DNA of 64,000 nt from Candidatus Gastranaerophilales bacterium (GCA_900770525.1 CAAHDT010000005.1:1-64000), one strand, 5' to 3'. Counted from the first letter of the stretch, positions 8,122-17,395 are shown. Notes: a model not told the origin generated them from the sequence alone. Made by a program: numbers and translations.

Positions 8122-9502
8122 TTACTTGCTCCTCCATATTTTTTACTAGTGTAGCTTTTTTACCTGTTTCTTGCTCCCATCTCCACAAAATTATGTCGCA
8201 GTAATGAGGGCTTATTTCAATAACTCTTGCTCTCCGTTTGCACCTAGTTGCGGCAATAAGAGTTGAACCACTTCCACCAAAACAGTCTAAAACAATATCA
8301 TTAACATTAGACGTGTCAAGCAAAATATCGTACAAAAGTGATACAGGTTTTACTGTCGGATGAAGTTTTAACAACTCCAATGTATCAGGCGTATTTGCCC
8401 TTACCCCTGGATATGACCAAACATTGCATCTATTTCGCCCATGTTTACCTAACTCAATGTTATTTATATGAGGCTGAGTACCTTGTTTAAATAAACAGAC
8501 CATTTCATGTGAACTTCTGTAAAGGCTTCCCATTCCACCGCCATTTGATTTTACCCATACACAAATATTTTTTAACTCGTTATAAAGACTTTGTCCAACA
8601 TTTAAAAAAGTTTTCAAATGCCGCCAATCAATGAAATGGTAATGAAGAGAGCCATCAATCGAATTTTTAATACAATTTTGCATATATGGGGTTACAAAAT
8701 TCTTTTCAAATTCTTCATCTGTCATTTCTCCTGATGCCATATCAAATTCCGGGTGTTTGGTTCTCCCAAGTCCGCATACGTGTCCTGAAATTTTGACATT
8801 GTAAGGAGGATCCGTAACTACAATATTTGCTAATTCACCCTGCATAAGGATTTTGTAAGAGGTTTCTTCTAACGAGTTTCCACAATACAGGAAGTTATCT
8901 CCAAGACGCCACAGATCACCTTTATTTACTTTTTGAGGAATTTTATCTGCTATCCAATCACAAGATTCTTCTTTAGGAGAACTTTTCTTTGAAGTTTTAG
9001 GTTCTTCAATTTTATAGTTGTAAATTTTGTCGACCTGCAAAGAAGTAAAACCTACATCCGTTCCAAAAATTTTAAAATCATATAAGAATTTAAATTCTGT
9101 TTGAAGTTTTGAAAAATCAAATTCGGAACTTCTAGTTAATTGGTTGTCTGCAATACGGTATGCTCTCAAAATTTCAGGAGCCAAATCTTCGATAGTAAGA
9201 CATGCTATATGACTACTTCCTAACTTTAAAAGACTTCGATACCGACCTTCCCCAGTAATGAGTTGATTTTTGCTGTTTTTCAGTACTGGAACCATTAATC
9301 CATATTTGTTTATACTGCTGGCTAAATCGTCTAAGTGTTCTTCAGAATGCTTATTAGGATTGTTTTCAACAAGTTGAATTTCTTGTATTGGAATAATTTC
9401 AACTCGAGCAATACCCATTTCACTACTTTTAGAAGCTTCAATGTAATTTTTAAGTACATTTTTAGCTACACTATTCAATTTTAAAATTTTTGAGTTGTTC
9501 AT
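8114..9502 (-). CDS. ParB-like nuclease domain fused to DNA methylase
   Basis: Residues ~30-130 form a ParB/sulfiredoxin-like domain (I-P-I-Q-E-I ... N-P-N-K-H, then L-I-T-G-E-G-R-Y-R-S-L-L-K-L-G). Residues ~190-450 form an N4/N6 (beta-class) DNA methylase, with D-P-P-Y-N-V as catalytic motif IV and D-C-F-G-G-S-G-S-T-L as the SAM motif near the C-terminus. This circularly permuted order is normal for the class. I took the ATG at 9502, which has AGAGGAGG seven bases before it, rather than an upstream start at 9532. Such fusions are usually orphan methylases of phages and integrated elements. Translationally coupled to DUF5681. Confidence 0.88.
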   Translation of the reverse strand: MNNSKILKLNSVAKNVLKNYIEASKSSEMGIARVEIIPIQEIQLVENNPNKHSEEHLDDLASSINKYGLMVPVLKNSKNQLITGEGRYRSLLKLGSSHIACLTIEDLAPEILRAYRIADNQLTRSSEFDFSKLQTEFKFLYDFKIFGTDVGFTSLQVDKIYNYKIEEPKTSKKSSPKEESCDWIADKIPQKVNKGDLWRLGDNFLYCGNSLEETSYKILMQGELANIVVTDPPYNVKISGHVCGLGRTKHPEFDMASGEMTDEEFEKNFVTPYMQNCIKNSIDGSLHYHFIDWRHLKTFLNVGQSLYNELKNICVWVKSNGGGMGSLYRSSHEMVCLFKQGTQPHINNIELGKHGRNRCNVWSYPGVRANTPDTLELLKLHPTVKPVSLLYDILLDTSNVNDIVLDCFGGSGSTLIAATRCKRRARVIEISPHYCDIILWRWEQETGKKATLVKNMEEQVNG

Positions 9503-9620
9503 GTGAACCTCCTCTAATTTATGAACACGCACTTCGTGTTTCTAAATAAATATAAAGAAGCACTTTCTAAAGCGTAAAAAATCGCAAAAATTAGCCTTGA
9601 AGTCAATTATAGATAATATC

Positions 9621-9660
9621 TTGACAAAATTATTTATTTCACCTTTTATATAAAAAGGTG
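9621..9660 (+). promoter_or_regulatory. Promoter with overlapping palindrome
   Basis: A consensus -35 box TTGACA is followed 13 bases later by a 21-bp near-perfect palindrome, CACCTTTT-ATATA-AAAAGGTG (9640-9660), which covers the expected -10 region (TTTATA or TATATA). A repressor bound there would block polymerase. It lies 26 bp before the zinc-ribbon ORF, which has AAAGGA as ribosome site. Confidence 0.6.
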
Positions 9661-9685
9661 AAAATATATAAAAGGATTAAAAAAC

Positions 9686-10225
9686 ATGCCTAAACAGATT
9701 AAACAAACACGTAGAAAAAGAAGATATAAATGTCAAAAGTGTGGAGAAATAGCAGCAGTAAAGCATGACAAAGGAAGATTTCGTTGTTTGAACTGCCATA
9801 GCATCTATGGAGAAAACTCAAGAAAAACTTGTTACAACAAAGAAGAATATTTAGTTTTCAAAGCACTCTTACAACTTTTTGAATTAAAAAATGAAGGTAG
9901 CAGGAAAAATACTAAATACAACCTTGAAGAATTTACCAAAATTGCGAAAGAACAAAATGTTGACCAATACAAAAAATTAGTAGAAATAAACGTGATAAAT
10001 CGTCTTGATGAAAAAGTAAAAGAAAAACTTCTAAATACAAATATAGAGGATTTGCTAGTTATAACAAAAGACACCAAAGGACGATTTCAAGTTTATACAA
10101 AACTATTTAAATCTAACGAAAGGTATGACTTTAAAAAAGATATTGTTCGAGTAATTAGCGGAGACAAATACCATTATACAAATTGTTTTTGGAATTTGCA
10201 AAAAGAACGAAATGGAGATTATTAA
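9686..10225 (+). CDS. Zinc-ribbon protein of unknown function
   Basis: A 179-residue protein not assigned to a family. A basic start (K-Q-T-R-R-K-R-R) leads into C-Q-K-C ... C-L-N-C (residues ~15-37), a four-cysteine zinc ribbon like those of transposase- or transcription-factor-type DNA-binding proteins. The rest is a charged alpha/beta domain without visible catalytic residues. It stands alone, with a promoter/palindrome upstream, and converges on the STAND NTPase gene, whose stop is 19 bp away. A DNA-binding regulator, possibly self-regulated, is the best guess. Confidence 0.5.
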   Translation: MPKQIKQTRRKRRYKCQKCGEIAAVKHDKGRFRCLNCHSIYGENSRKTCYNKEEYLVFKALLQLFELKNEGSRKNTKYNLEEFTKIAKEQNVDQYKKLVEINVINRLDEKVKEKLLNTNIEDLLVITKDTKGRFQVYTKLFKSNERYDFKKDIVRVISGDKYHYTNCFWNLQKERNGDY

Positions 10226-10244
10226 TCAAATAGAACTCATAATT

Positions 10245-13200
10245 TTAATGTATAAACTGTAAAAATTGCTCAACAGTAATTTTATTAAATAAAAATAATA
10301 CTAAAGCGATCACCAAAATAAGAATCCAAATAATATCTTTGCCCCCAATATTAATGCTTTTGTTTTCGGTTTCATTTATATAATTTGTATTATTATCCCC
10401 AAAATTGTACTTGCCAATTTTCATATTTATAAATCCTTTCTTTTGCTTATAATATAAATTTTCTAGTTTAAACAAATTATTATACTCTATATTGATATTT
10501 TGTAACTTGTTATATTTCGTTTTCTTTAAATTTCTATAATAAAGTTTTTTAAAATCTTGTATATTTTTTCTGTTAGTTAAAAAAGCTTTTTTAATTTTTT
10601 TATATTCTACGATATTCCCGTTAGTTATAAAATAATCCGGAATATGTTTGGTAAATTCGAATAAGAAATCTGTATTGTGTACTATGCCAGATTTATACTC
10701 CTCCTCATTTATATATGAATATTTTTTTATTAGCCAAATATATAAACTAACAAGTTCTTCATTATTTAACAAAACATAAATTGAATTATTTTCATAATGA
10801 CTAAAATCATTAGACTGTCTAATTAAAATTATCAATGCTTCTTTTGAAATTTTATTATTATAAAGTAATTTTTTTATATATTGCCAACTTCCTGCCTGAA
10901 ATCCATTGAATAATATTCCTAATAGTTCCCCAACTTTGTTCTGCTTATCACTCTTATTTTTCAATAATTCATTAATCATATTTTGAATATATAATTTCAC
11001 TGGTTGAAAATGATGATATGCTAAGAAACGAATAATTTCATACTTAATTTCAAAATTTATGGAAGTATCTTTTACATAATTAAATAATTTTAGGTACAAA
11101 CTTTCATTTAAAATATTTTCCAAACCATTTAAAAATTTATATGGAAGATTATTTGAACTATAAGTTATTATTTTATCCATAGCATTGTATATTAGCAAAA
11201 TATCTAAGTTATATAAGTCCTGTATTATTTCTTGTTTTAAACTTAAAGCGACATCGGAATTAACTTGAATATACATAATAACATTCGCCCAAATTTTTAA
11301 AACTCTATTATATGTACTTAAATCTTCTGTTTTTAGAAGCGGTAATATCATCAAACAATTCCAATAATAACTATATTTATTTTCTAAAATATAATTATCA
11401 ATATTTTGGTATTCTATAGAATTTTTACTTAATAAAAAATCTTTGAAAATTTGAACAAGTTCTAACTGAAAATTTAAAGAAATATCCTTCCAGCGAAAAT
11501 GATCATCAAATGAAATGCTTAACGTTTTTTTAGGATATAATGTTTCTTTTTCCAGATTTAAAACTTGAAATATATTCAAAATTGTATTCTTCAATTCTTT
11601 ATTTTGTTTATAATCACATAATATATTTTTTATTTGTTTATCAATATTTTCAAGTTCCTTGAGCTTTTGCTTTCGCAATGTCTCTTTTTCTTTATTTTTT
11701 AATCCGTCATAATAATTTCTTTTTAACTGTTTCGCAATATCATCCAATGGTTCAAGGGTTGATGGTTCTAGAAAAACTGGATTTATGTAATCCCCAAAAT
11801 TCTCTGATAATATTTTATTGTTTTGAATAAGTTGGTATATTTCTTCAATGTCGTCAGTTTTATTATTATAGAGAAATTCTTGATACAAATATTTTATTAA
11901 AACACTTATTATTTCTTGTCGAAATATATCTTTTTCTTTGATATACATTTTAAAATATTTTGGAATCTCGTATGTCATTATTTCATTTTTTGGTAATTGA
12001 GCAATTAGAATCCTAAAATCATCTACATTTGAAGATCGTTTTATTAATTGTTTAATAAAAAAATTATTCAAGTCTGGGTCTCTAATAATTTCTTTGACAA
12101 TCTCATCTGAAGTAATTTCCCAAGAATATTTTTCTTGTAACTGCAAGGTTACATATTTATTAACTAAATCAGTATTAAGTAGTTTACTTATTCGATTAAA
12201 TACTTCTTTAATTTCATTAGTATAATTATTATTATAAATTTCTCGAACAACACCTCTCATTGTATTATTATTTTTTATCCAATCAAGAAGCAAACCTGCA
12301 TTATCTTTATTAACAAATTTTGAAAATTTATACAATATAAAATTTTGATAATATCCAAAATAATTATCTTGTTTTGGAGTTTTTAGATACTGAAGCATTA
12401 TTTTAGTATTTATATAATTTGGATATAAACATCTTAGCAAAACGCCCCTTAGTTGGTCTGTATTATCATTATCTATTTCAGATGTAAAACAATTGATATT
12501 CTGAGCGATATCTTTTAATAGCATTTTGTATTTACAATCATTCGCAGAATATATTGTCTGAACTTTCAATCTCAACTCTGTTTTAGGATTAAATATAATT
12601 TTTCTAAATTCTTGTTCAAAACCGTTTAATTGATTATCCCCAATAATTTCAATAATTACATCTTTGATATCATTACTACTTTTTCGAATTTTTGATTTTA
12701 GGAAATTACTAATTCGGGGATAATACAATTTTTTATTAAAAAAGATTCTATTTGAAAAATAGTACCAAAAACTAATTCTATCATATTTGGAAATTTTCAA
12801 ATATGCCTTAAGCAGAGCTTCTTTTTTTGAATTCTCGCAAAAATATACAGATGATAATAAAAGTCTTTCTGGAATTTCTTTTAATAAAATTTTAAAAATT
12901 TTATTATTTTTACTTGCTAAATACGCCAAACACTCAGTAAAATTTGGATGAAAAGTATCTTCAACTTTTAATAAATTTAAAACATATTTTTCCTTTGCAT
13001 GCATATTATATAAATATCTTGCGGTTAAAAAATCTTTGTATGTTTGTTGCACTATAGAATATTTGTTACCGGATTTTTCAAATATTTTTGTTTGTAATGT
13101 ATAATCTACAAGTTCTTTATTAAAAGATATTTTTTTCCCTGATGGAAAATCAAAAGATAAATTATAATAATCTTCAACATAAAGAGATGAATTATCCTTT

Positions 13201-14225
13201 AAATAAGATATATGACTTAGCCCACGTATTTTTAAATCAAGGGCAATTTTAGATGCGACAAATAAAATATCTTCAATTGCTTCTAATCGAAATTTGTCTT
13301 CTTTATTTAAAGCCTTATTTCTTCGATACTCAGACTCTTGACACCAATAGGATAATAAAGTTTCATAAATATCATAATTATTTGAAATATTAATTAATTT
13401 ATTTTGCTTATACATTTCTATAAGAGGTTTCAATGTAATCGGAGAAGACGCAAAGCACCCAAGATTATATTTTTTAACTTTTGTTATAAAATCACCTGGA
13501 GTTTCGCAACCCAAACTAACAGCAATACTTTCCACATTCTCTTCTGTTAATCGACATAACGAATATGTATTATTTTCTTTTATGTTATATATTTCTTTTA
13601 GCTTGGGAACCAGCTCATCTGGGACTCTATTATCTCGACAAGTAATAATTGTCTTTATTTGAGTTTTAGAATTTGATTTTTGAGAAAAATGTTTAGCTAT
13701 TTTTAATACTTTTATGTTCTTTTTTATTTTTTTCTTTATTTGAATAATTTTATTTTTATTTCTTAACTTGTATTTATTAAAGATTTTATATTGAGTCAAC
13801 AACTTTGTAATGGCATCACCGATTTTATTTGAAATATTTTTTACATTGCAGTCAATAGCTTCATCTACAGCATCTAATAAAATATAAACGGAGGAGTTCA
13901 AATGATTTTTGCAATATTCATTCAATACGTCATATAAAGAACTTTCATCATTTAACGTTTTTAATTCAATTAATATGCAAGGTATTTTTTTTCTATCAAG
14001 TTGATTTTTTATTTGCTTTAAGTACGTAGATTTCCCTAATCCACCATTCCCAATTATAAAATTATATAAATTTTCTTTAATATCATTAAATTTACTATAA
14101 ACATCTAATGTACATAGTATATCAGAAGAATCATATGTCATTTCGCCAACTAAAAAATTGAAATTATCAACATTTTCAGTTTTACCCAAAGGACAAAGAT
14201 ATCTCTCAACATATAAATCAACCAT
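10245..14225 (-). CDS. STAND/NACHT-like NTPase with C-terminal membrane helix
   Basis: A 1326-residue protein. Walker A is F-I-I-G-N-G-G-L-G-K-S-T (residues ~56-67), Walker B is Y-I-L-L-D-A-V-D-E-A (~114-123), and the sensor-like K-T-I-I-T-C-R-D-N-R follows at ~195, as in STAND/NACHT NTPases. Residues ~300-1250 are helical repeat-like, rich in Ile, Asn and Lys, and suit a ligand-sensing array. The tail has an Asn-rich segment (F-G-D-N-N-T-N-Y-I-N) and then one strong transmembrane helix (I-I-W-I-L-I-L-V-I-A-L-V-L-F-L-F, ~1299-1315). STAND proteins of this size in islands next to restriction systems are often phage-defence sensors; a membrane effector would fit abortive infection. No Shine-Dalgarno is obvious. 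Function inferred. Confidence 0.7.
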   Translation of the reverse strand: MVDLYVERYLCPLGKTENVDNFNFLVGEMTYDSSDILCTLDVYSKFNDIKENLYNFIIGNGGLGKSTYLKQIKNQLDRKKIPCILIELKTLNDESSLYDVLNEYCKNHLNSSVYILLDAVDEAIDCNVKNISNKIGDAITKLLTQYKIFNKYKLRNKNKIIQIKKKIKKNIKVLKIAKHFSQKSNSKTQIKTIITCRDNRVPDELVPKLKEIYNIKENNTYSLCRLTEENVESIAVSLGCETPGDFITKVKKYNLGCFASSPITLKPLIEMYKQNKLINISNNYDIYETLLSYWCQESEYRRNKALNKEDKFRLEAIEDILFVASKIALDLKIRGLSHISYLKDNSSLYVEDYYNLSFDFPSGKKISFNKELVDYTLQTKIFEKSGNKYSIVQQTYKDFLTARYLYNMHAKEKYVLNLLKVEDTFHPNFTECLAYLASKNNKIFKILLKEIPERLLLSSVYFCENSKKEALLKAYLKISKYDRISFWYYFSNRIFFNKKLYYPRISNFLKSKIRKSSNDIKDVIIEIIGDNQLNGFEQEFRKIIFNPKTELRLKVQTIYSANDCKYKMLLKDIAQNINCFTSEIDNDNTDQLRGVLLRCLYPNYINTKIMLQYLKTPKQDNYFGYYQNFILYKFSKFVNKDNAGLLLDWIKNNNTMRGVVREIYNNNYTNEIKEVFNRISKLLNTDLVNKYVTLQLQEKYSWEITSDEIVKEIIRDPDLNNFFIKQLIKRSSNVDDFRILIAQLPKNEIMTYEIPKYFKMYIKEKDIFRQEIISVLIKYLYQEFLYNNKTDDIEEIYQLIQNNKILSENFGDYINPVFLEPSTLEPLDDIAKQLKRNYYDGLKNKEKETLRKQKLKELENIDKQIKNILCDYKQNKELKNTILNIFQVLNLEKETLYPKKTLSISFDDHFRWKDISLNFQLELVQIFKDFLLSKNSIEYQNIDNYILENKYSYYWNCLMILPLLKTEDLSTYNRVLKIWANVIMYIQVNSDVALSLKQEIIQDLYNLDILLIYNAMDKIITYSSNNLPYKFLNGLENILNESLYLKLFNYVKDTSINFEIKYEIIRFLAYHHFQPVKLYIQNMINELLKNKSDKQNKVGELLGILFNGFQAGSWQYIKKLLYNNKISKEALIILIRQSNDFSHYENNSIYVLLNNEELVSLYIWLIKKYSYINEEEYKSGIVHNTDFLFEFTKHIPDYFITNGNIVEYKKIKKAFLTNRKNIQDFKKLYYRNLKKTKYNKLQNINIEYNNLFKLENLYYKQKKGFINMKIGKYNFGDNNTNYINETENKSINIGGKDIIWILILVIALVLFLFNKITVEQFLQFIH

Positions 14226-14280
14226 ACAACTATTTTATTACATTTATATAAATATTTATTATTTTGTTAAGAAATACAAA

Positions 14281-14297
14281 TTCTAATAATAAATTTT
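14281..14297 (+). repeat. Left copy of 17-bp direct repeat flanking the AAA module
   Basis: TTCTAATAATAAATTTT occurs exactly here and again at 16457-16473, just outside each end of the AAA-ATPase module. It could be a target duplication or a recombination scar. Confidence 0.65.
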
Positions 14298-14311
14298 ATT
14301 GTTTACATTTG

Positions 14312-14363
14312 TGTCATTTGCTTGATTTATCTGTCCGTAAATGACATAGTTCTTGCTTATAAT
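14312..14363 (+). promoter_or_regulatory. Promoter region of the AAA module
   Basis: An 8-bp inverted repeat TGTCATTT ... AAATGACA (14312-14319 and 14339-14346) lies before a consensus -10 box TATAAT (14358-14363). No good -35 is seen, so an activator or the inverted repeat may set expression. A ribosome site AAGGA follows before the ATG at 14386. Confidence 0.5.
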
Positions 14364-14385
14364 GTATGTAAGAAAGGATTTACAA

Positions 14386-14867
14386 ATGAGCGAATATTAT
14401 TTAGACTGGACACTAAACAGGAACCCTAAAAAAAAAAATATGACGAATTAAAAGATATATCTTCTTTTGAAAAATATATGTTATGCAATTATTTATTAAA
14501 TTTAATGGAAGGTATAGATATAAATGAGTATAACTTCAAGAATTTTTTTGAAGATTTAAACTTCGTTTTTAAATTTAAAACTAAAATAACAGTAAAAAGA
14601 CCCGATAACCTCTCACAAAGAGAAATTTCTCTCACAAAAAATAAAATTAAAAAAGAATTAATTTCATATCTTCAAGAGGTCAAGATTCCTAATTCTACAA
14701 TTAAAACTAAAATGAATTTGATAGCAGATTTGTATAATTTAAATAAACCCGAGTACAATTTCCTTCTCTATTATATACTAAAAGAAATTAACCCACTAAT
14801 ACAACTAATTGGAACCTTTAGTTTAAAGCAGTTTGAAGATTTTGAAACATTTGGAATATATGTATAA
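14386..14867 (+). pseudogene. 5' part of AAA-ATPase gene, frameshifted at A11 and ended by an in-frame stop
   Basis: The ATG at 14386, with AAGGA upstream, starts M-S-E-Y-Y-L-D-W-T-L-N-R-N-P-K-K-K and then runs into a tract of eleven A (14428-14438). In the encoded frame it stops at 14449. One extra A, or a -1 slip, joins it to Y-D-E-L-K-D-I-S-S-F-E-K-Y-M and an open helical region of ~140 residues. That frame ends at TAA 14865-14867, but reading continues in the same frame directly into the double-AAA protein. The gene therefore looks like one ~690-residue ORF with two lesions. Transcriptional slippage or phase variation at A11 is possible; the second lesion argues for decay. Confidence 0.7.
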
Positions 14868-14906
14868 AAACTAAAAAAATGGAATGTTGCAAAAATTAAA
14901 AACCAA

Positions 14907-16445
14907 ATGATTAAAAAAGGTATTTTTACAAAACATGGATTTAACGATGCTAAATTAGCACTAAACAGTAAAATTTTACAAATTTTTTCTGACACTGATA
15001 TTAAAACCAAAACTCAAATAAAAAACATATTACTGGGTAAAAATCAAAAATCGGAACTTAAATGGAACGATTTTAAACATATAACCAAAGAACGAGATAT
15101 AACAAAAAATATTCTAACATCTGCAATTGAAAACAATACAAAAGGTGTAAATATTTTGCTCTATGGTTCAGTTGGAACAGGGAAAACTCAATTTGCCAAG
15201 CTTATAGCTAACAAAGCAAAAATCGATATGTACTCAACCTCAGCACAATTCATGGACAAAGAAGCTACAAGAAAAGATAGGTTAAGCGATCTAGCCTCAA
15301 AACAAGCAATCTTATCTAAAGTTGGGAAATCTTGCATACTCTTTGACGAAGCAGAAGATGTTATGAATAGAGGTTTTACTGAATTTGGCAGTGCTTCAAA
15401 AGCATATTTGAATAACCTTATTGAAGAAACTCCAATTCCAATTTTCTGGACAACCAATAATATATACAATGTTGATCCGGCATTTTTACGAAGAATGACT
15501 TATACAATCGAATTTAAAAAATTAACAGACGATATTCGTTTGAACATCTGGAAAAGAGTAATTCGAAAAAATAAATTTAAAATAGACAAAGACAAACTGG
15601 TAGAACTAAACAAAAATTATGATATTCCCCCTGCATTGATTACAAATGCAGTAAAAACAACAAAATTAGTTGATGGGAAGCAAGATGATTTTGAAGGATT
15701 CGTTGAAAACCTTGCGAAAGTAGTATCTAAAAAGAAAAATGTAAAGAAGAAAAAAGGATTTGAAATGCAAGAATACAATGATAATCTTGTCAATTCAGAT
15801 TTAGATATAAAAGACTTGACAGCTAAAATAAAAACTTGCGGGAAACTAAATTTTTCACTTTGTCTTTATGGTGAACCTGGAACAGGAAAAAGTTTATATG
15901 CAAGATATTTAGCAAAAGAATTAGGACTTGAAGTAATAATTAAACGGGCAAGTGATTTGATTTCACCATACGTTGGAGAAACAGAGCAAAATATAGCAGA
16001 AGCTTTTTCAGAAGCAAAATCTAAAAAAGCGATGTTAATTTTTGATGAAGCTGATACATTTTTGCAAAATAGAAACAATGCAACTCGAAGATGGGAAATC
16101 TCACAAGTTAACGAAATGTTGACTTGGATGGAAGTCCACGAATACCCATTTATTTGCACAACAAATTTAATGAATACACTTGATGAAGCCAGTTTAAGAC
16201 GATTTACATTCAAAATTAAATTTGACTTTTTATCTAAAGAACAAGTAAATTCAGCATTTAACCATTTCTTTGGCATAAAAAATCCAAATATTTATATAAA
16301 AGGGCTAACGGCAGGAGATTTCGCCGCAGTGAAAAAGAAAGCTGATTTCTTGAGGATAACAGATTTAGGCGAACTTTCCAAAATGCTTGAAGCCGAAGTT
16401 AAAGTCAAAAGGTCTAAAGATCTACAAAACGCTGTGGGATTTTAA
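14907..16445 (+). CDS. Double AAA+ ATPase (p97/CDC48-like layout), probably the 3' part of a longer gene
   Basis: Two AAA modules: Walker A Y-G-S-V-G-T-G-K-T (~88) with Walker B I-L-F-D-E-A-E-D (~147) and R-R-M; then Walker A Y-G-E-P-G-T-G-K-S (~320) with Walker B L-I-F-D-E-A-D-T (~378) and L-R-R-F. Such tandem ATPases form hexamers that unfold or remodel proteins. This ATG has no Shine-Dalgarno and follows an in-frame stop at 14865 with no other start between, so the segment may not be translated as such. The module has its own promoter upstream and is bracketed by 17-bp repeats. A deleted relic of a second copy lies at 2.66-2.88 kb. Confidence 0.75.
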   Translation: MIKKGIFTKHGFNDAKLALNSKILQIFSDTDIKTKTQIKNILLGKNQKSELKWNDFKHITKERDITKNILTSAIENNTKGVNILLYGSVGTGKTQFAKLIANKAKIDMYSTSAQFMDKEATRKDRLSDLASKQAILSKVGKSCILFDEAEDVMNRGFTEFGSASKAYLNNLIEETPIPIFWTTNNIYNVDPAFLRRMTYTIEFKKLTDDIRLNIWKRVIRKNKFKIDKDKLVELNKNYDIPPALITNAVKTTKLVDGKQDDFEGFVENLAKVVSKKKNVKKKKGFEMQEYNDNLVNSDLDIKDLTAKIKTCGKLNFSLCLYGEPGTGKSLYARYLAKELGLEVIIKRASDLISPYVGETEQNIAEAFSEAKSKKAMLIFDEADTFLQNRNNATRRWEISQVNEMLTWMEVHEYPFICTTNLMNTLDEASLRRFTFKIKFDFLSKEQVNSAFNHFFGIKNPNIYIKGLTAGDFAAVKKKADFLRITDLGELSKMLEAEVKVKRSKDLQNAVGF

Positions 16446-16456
16446 TTATTTTTGAT

Positions 16457-16473
16457 TTCTAATAATAAATTTT
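16457..16473 (+). repeat. Right copy of 17-bp direct repeat
   Basis: Exact second copy of TTCTAATAATAAATTTT, 11 bp after the ATPase stop codon. Recombination between the two copies would remove the whole 2.2-kb module. Confidence 0.65.
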
Positions 16474-16580
16474 GAATTTTTCTCCGCACCATCTAAAGCT
16501 GTGCCAGTCTGCATTTTGATAAATATATTTCATGTTTTCTCCGAATATTATACGGATATTATACTTCATTTTCTCCGAAC
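16474..16580 (+). repeat. Conserved non-coding 3' flank, also present at 2.76 kb
   Basis: Sequence starting TTTTTCTCCGCACCATCTAA and running ~80 bp is nearly identical to 2768-2850. It contains three copies of TTTTCTCCG(A/C) (here, ~16535 and ~16570). Its conservation between the intact module and the relic shows that it belongs to the module. It may be an end sequence or an untranslated RNA. Confidence 0.6.
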
Positions 16581-16614
16581 TTTGTAAGTTTAATTAAAAT
16601 ATTATATAAATTAC

Positions 16615-16649
16615 ATTTACGCCACGTCTGAAATAGACGTGGCGTAAAT
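16615..16649 (-). terminator. Strong terminator hairpin
   Basis: A 15-bp perfect stem ATTTACGCCACGTCT / AGACGTGGCGTAAAT with loop GAAAT. It ends the minus-strand DUF1643 gene six bases away and may also stop transcripts from the AAA module. Confidence 0.85.
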
Positions 16650-16654
16650 AAATA

Positions 16655-17323
16655 TTAATACTTAACTAATTCTGCTGAATGCCCAAACCCATTAAAAACT
16701 GCCCAAGATGTTGGTGCTGGGTGCCTATCAAGATTTTGAATTTCTTTAATTACCTCTTCTTTTACTATGATTTTATACTTATTAAAATCCTCTAGTAATT
16801 TTTCTACGGCTTCAACTTGAGTTTTGTATTCCTTTTCTTTACCATAGCCCCAAGCGACAACAATATCTGAACCTCTGCGATTACCTAAAAAGGCTTTAAT
16901 GAAATTCAAGTTTCCTTCATTATCGTCTTTTGCAATTTCTTTAACATTGGGATTTCTTTGAGAATAAATATTTATAATCTCCATACTTCCGTATGTATTT
17001 TCAACCAAAGTTCGGCAATTTCTAATCGTAGGATCATCACAATCATGACAAGCAGAGCTTGGATTGAACATTACAAATATAACATTTTTAGTATTATCTT
17101 TTGCTAATTGTTCATAATAGTAGTATCTATGTTTTCGTTGACATTGTTTCAGTTTATCTAATGCAGGTTCATATTCCTCTTTAGAGAAAATCATAAAACC
17201 ATAATTACTTTCTTTAAAATTCAAAGGTGTATAGATAATATCATCTTCAAATTTTACATCATGTAATTCATCAGAATTTCTAAATTTTTCAATATTCTCA
17301 AGTACTTTTTTGACATTTTGCAT
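16655..17323 (-). CDS. DUF1643 family protein
   Basis: A 222-residue protein with the DUF1643 pattern: R-Y-Y-Y-Y-E, then V-M-F-N-P-S-S-A ... D-P-T-I-R-N-C, I-I-N-I-Y-S-Q-R-N-P, V-V-A-W-G-Y-G and a C-terminal H-P-A-P-T-S. The family is common in phages and islands and has no proven function. The N-P-S, N-x-(Y/F) and H-P motif order recalls the uracil-DNA-glycosylase fold, but that link is my inference. AAGGAG precedes the ATG. The upstream region carries the shared ACTTGA-N13-AAGAGC element. A paralogue lies just upstream. Confidence 0.75.
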   Translation of the reverse strand: MQNVKKVLENIEKFRNSDELHDVKFEDDIIYTPLNFKESNYGFMIFSKEEYEPALDKLKQCQRKHRYYYYEQLAKDNTKNVIFVMFNPSSACHDCDDPTIRNCRTLVENTYGSMEIINIYSQRNPNVKEIAKDDNEGNLNFIKAFLGNRRGSDIVVAWGYGKEKEYKTQVEAVEKLLEDFNKYKIIVKEEVIKEIQNLDRHPAPTSWAVFNGFGHSAELVKY

Positions 17324-17395
17324 ATAATATCTCCTTTCGCAAATATATTATTGATTATTTTAACGACCAATTCGGGCGTGCTAGTTCCATTCATC

